A stretch of 64,000 nt of DNA from Phycisphaerae bacterium (lineage in GTDB: Bacteria; Planctomycetota; Phycisphaerae; Tepidisphaerales; Tepidisphaeraceae): contig JAICIO010000019.1 in the NCBI GenBank assembly GCA_025924315.1, positions 1 through 64,000 on the forward strand, in the 5' to 3' direction. Made by a program: the position numbers and the translations under genes. Each line of letters begins with the position of its first letter. Positions within the stretch are counted from its first letter, which is position 1. The notes under the pieces are model-generated. The model ran no database searches, was not told where the DNA came from, and was given only the letters and a program-made list of their open reading frames with translations. This document shows, piece by piece, positions 62,458 to 64,000 of this stretch.

Positions 62458-62968
62458 TGCTCACCCCCGTCGAAGGCTGCGACGTCGCGCCGCGGGTCAG
62501 TTCGCCGAGCAACGTCCGGTCGGCGGGCATCTTCTCCAGCGGAATGCCTTCGTCCGCGAGTTTCTGCAGCTTCTCCGACCGCAAATCCCATTTGTATTCG
62601 TACAGCCGCAATGCCCTCAGCGGGATCATATCGCTGCCCGGCTCGCTCGCCCGCTTGTCGTACATCTTAAGATACTCTTCGAGCCCCTTGTGCAGCTTTT
62701 TCGGATTGGCGGTCGGGCCTTCGGCGAATCGTCCCAAGCTTCCGCGCATCCACCGCCCGCCGCCGTCCACAACCATCTCGCGCGGCGGATTCTCGTCGGT
62801 CACGCCGACGAGCTTCATCAGCTTCATCTCGTATTCCGTCTGCGCGATGGCGTACATCGGATACATGCTGAACGGCCAATGCTCGCGCTGCGTGAGCACG
62901 TCATTCGCATGGCCCGCGACCAGGATCAGCACGATGACGATCACCAGCCCGATCCGCCAACGTTTCAT
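62447..62968 (-). CDS. single-helix membrane partner of the HTTM-DUF393 protein
   Basis: A 173-residue protein with an N-terminal helix (IGLVIVIVLILVAGHANDVL), then REHWPFSMYPMYA, which resembles the small accessory proteins that accompany HTTM genes, and an outer domain. It overlaps the HTTM gene start by 11 bases. The M at 62968 is used because it opens the membrane segment directly. Confidence 0.7.
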   Translation of the reverse strand: MKRWRIGLVIVIVLILVAGHANDVLTQREHWPFSMYPMYAIAQTEYEMKLMKLVGVTDENPPREMVVDGGGRWMRGSLGRFAEGPTANPKKLHKGLEEYLKMYDKRASEPGSDMIPLRALRLYEYKWDLRSEKLQKLADEGIPLEKMPADRTLLGELTRGATSQPSTGVSNAR

Positions 62969-63146
62969 CGGAACGATCTGCTGCAAGCAATTTCCTCGGA
63001 CGAGTCGAAAACGAATCGGGCAATGTAGATTCGGCCAAAAACCGTGTCAAACCGTAACCACAGCCCGATCGTAGCGTTAATAGACGGTTCTGGTGCGGAA
63101 ATACTTTCACCTTGACCGATCTTTGGGTCGGGAAGATACTCCCTCT

Positions 63147-64000
63147 ATGGCAAGGTACCGCATCGACAGCATGGGGGACCTGGCGCGGCAGATGACGTTC
63201 ACGCCGCAGGACGTCCGTGTTGCGCAAATCGCCGCCGCGGAGGAACTCCTCCACGACCTTGATCCCGCCAAAGCCTATCCGGTCGATTTCGTTGTGTTCC
63301 GGATCACCGGCTACCACCCCAAAACCGTCGATACCGCGCTGCTCACCGGCCTTGCCCTTCAGCACGACCTCGGTTTGCTGATCGAACAACTCAGCGATTC
63401 GCTCGATATTCAGGTGCGCTCGCTGGCGGAACCCGTTCTCACGATTGATGACGTCACGGAAAAGTTCAACGTCACGAGCAAGACGATCCAGCGCTGGCGA
63501 CGCCGCGGATTGCCCGCGCGCCGATTCTTATTTGCCGACGGGAAGCGCCGCGTCGGTTTTCTATTGAGCAGCGTCGAGCGGTTCTTCGCGTCGCACCAGG
63601 ATCAAGTCGTCCGCGGGACGAATTTCTCGCAGGTGAGCGAAGGTGAGCGTGATGAGATTCTGCGTCGCGCACGGCGGCTCGCGGTTTATTGCCAGTGCTG
63701 CGTACACGAAATCTCACGGCGCATCGGGCGGCACATGAACCGCTCGCCGCTGACGATCCAGCACATCATCCGCAAGCACGATCAGGAGAATCCGTCGGTC
63801 GCGGTGTTCGCGCAAGCGGCCGCTCCGATCTCCGGCGAGCAACGCCAACGCATCCTGCGCGCCTATCGGCGTGGGCTGGCGATTGGATCACTCTCCAAAC
63901 GCATCTGCCGACCGAAGTCCACCGTGTATCGCGTGGTGATGGAAGAGCGGATTGAAAAGCTCAACCGCCGCAAGGTGCGCTACATCGACGATCCGCTATA
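63147..64000 (+). CDS. Planctomycete-type sigma factor with N-terminal MerR-like helix-turn-helix (3'-truncated by window)
   Basis: The frame is open from ATG 63147 to the window edge, 284 codons. It begins MARYRIDSMGDLARQMTFTP, a start I associate with a sigma-70-like family in Phycisphaerae. Around residue 100-150 is a MerR-like DNA-binding unit (VTEKFNVTSKTIQRWRRRGL). Around residue 170 onward are helical sigma-like segments (SEGERDEILRRARRLAVY, ISGEQRQRILRAYRRGLAIG, RPKSTVYRVVMEERIEKLNR). The conserved sigma region 2 and 4 would lie beyond the edge, so the sigma assignment is by likeness. It has no clear ribosome site. Confidence 0.6.
   Translation, partial: MARYRIDSMGDLARQMTFTPQDVRVAQIAAAEELLHDLDPAKAYPVDFVVFRITGYHPKTVDTALLTGLALQHDLGLLIEQLSDSLDIQVRSLAEPVLTIDDVTEKFNVTSKTIQRWRRRGLPARRFLFADGKRRVGFLLSSVERFFASHQDQVVRGTNFSQVSEGERDEILRRARRLAVYCQCCVHEISRRIGRHMNRSPLTIQHIIRKHDQENPSVAVFAQAAAPISGEQRQRILRAYRRGLAIGSLSKRICRPKSTVYRVVMEERIEKLNRRKVRYIDDPL

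Overview
The window looks like a Planctomycetota chromosome, most likely class Phycisphaerae (Tepidisphaerales-like). The evidence is: three LEPRxLLS-type N-terminal leaders (near 33.7, 34.35 and 57.1 kb); a CGYDLRATPxRCPECG zinc-ribbon tail (about 33.8 kb); a [17 protein letters not shown] pseudopilin of the DUF1559-like sort; a sigma-like protein with a MerR-like N-terminus at the right edge; high GC; and many short intergenic palindromic repeats. No rRNA or CRISPR array was seen. Two tRNAs are present.

Left flank (1-18.3 kb), apparent core chromosome: two exported proteins of unknown function on the minus strand; ilvD; an RsbU-like membrane PP2C phosphatase; tRNA-Ala(GGC); a BaiN/HI0933-type flavoprotein; a cupin-like unknown; an MFS carrier; a MOSC protein; an ECF sigma factor, small membrane protein and membrane effector set; an ankyrin protein; a rhamnose-isomerase-like sugar isomerase; and tRNA-Gln(CTG).

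Central region (18.36-51.17 kb), a probable genomic island: the last 13 nt of tRNA-Gln plus 3 nt downstream recur exactly at 51154-51169. A broken tyrosine recombinase lies just inside the left end, with a glycoside hydrolase gene between its two fragments. The cargo reads as a redox and nitrosative/oxyanion stress package. It has a SufR-like Fe-S regulator diverging from a DoxX-like, AhpD-like and flavoprotein set with a two-palindrome operator region. It has an orphan FrdB/SdhB-like protein next to a cytochrome b fused to a molybdopterin domain, then a histidine kinase, then NirK with a hemerythrin-DUF2249 protein. An Rrf2 regulator diverges from a DUF1858-NnrS-DUF1858 protein. A DsbA-NhaA fusion is followed by NhaR. 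Then come HPF-like and Rnk-like ribosome/RNA-polymerase factors, a second DoxX paralogue, a PQQ-dehydrogenase-like lipoprotein and a cytochrome c. The last block is an eight-gene, tightly coupled chromate-resistance-like operon (ChrB-N, ChrB-C, DUF3147, ChrB-C, MFS, tandem DUF1259, double beta-propeller, pseudopilin) preceded by a perfect palindrome. Several gene stubs (RND pump, second Rnk, others) show the island is partly decayed.

Right flank (51.2-64 kb), apparent core chromosome: an RsbQ-like hydrolase coupled to a PAS-histidine kinase-receiver protein; a membrane protein; an STN/secretin-like exported protein; TatA; an MlaF-like ATPase; a LEPR/PKD surface protein; an RluD-like pseudouridine synthase; a DUF4160 (frameshifted)/DUF2442 pair; a TPR membrane protein; an HTTM-DUF393 fusion with a small partner; and the start of a Planctomycete-type sigma-like factor that runs off the window.

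The most interesting content is the island as a whole. Within it the eight-gene chr-like operon, the DUF1858-NnrS-DUF1858 fusion and the orphan FrdB plus cytochrome b-molybdopterin pair look least like described systems. All functional statements are by recognition of motifs; no database search was run.
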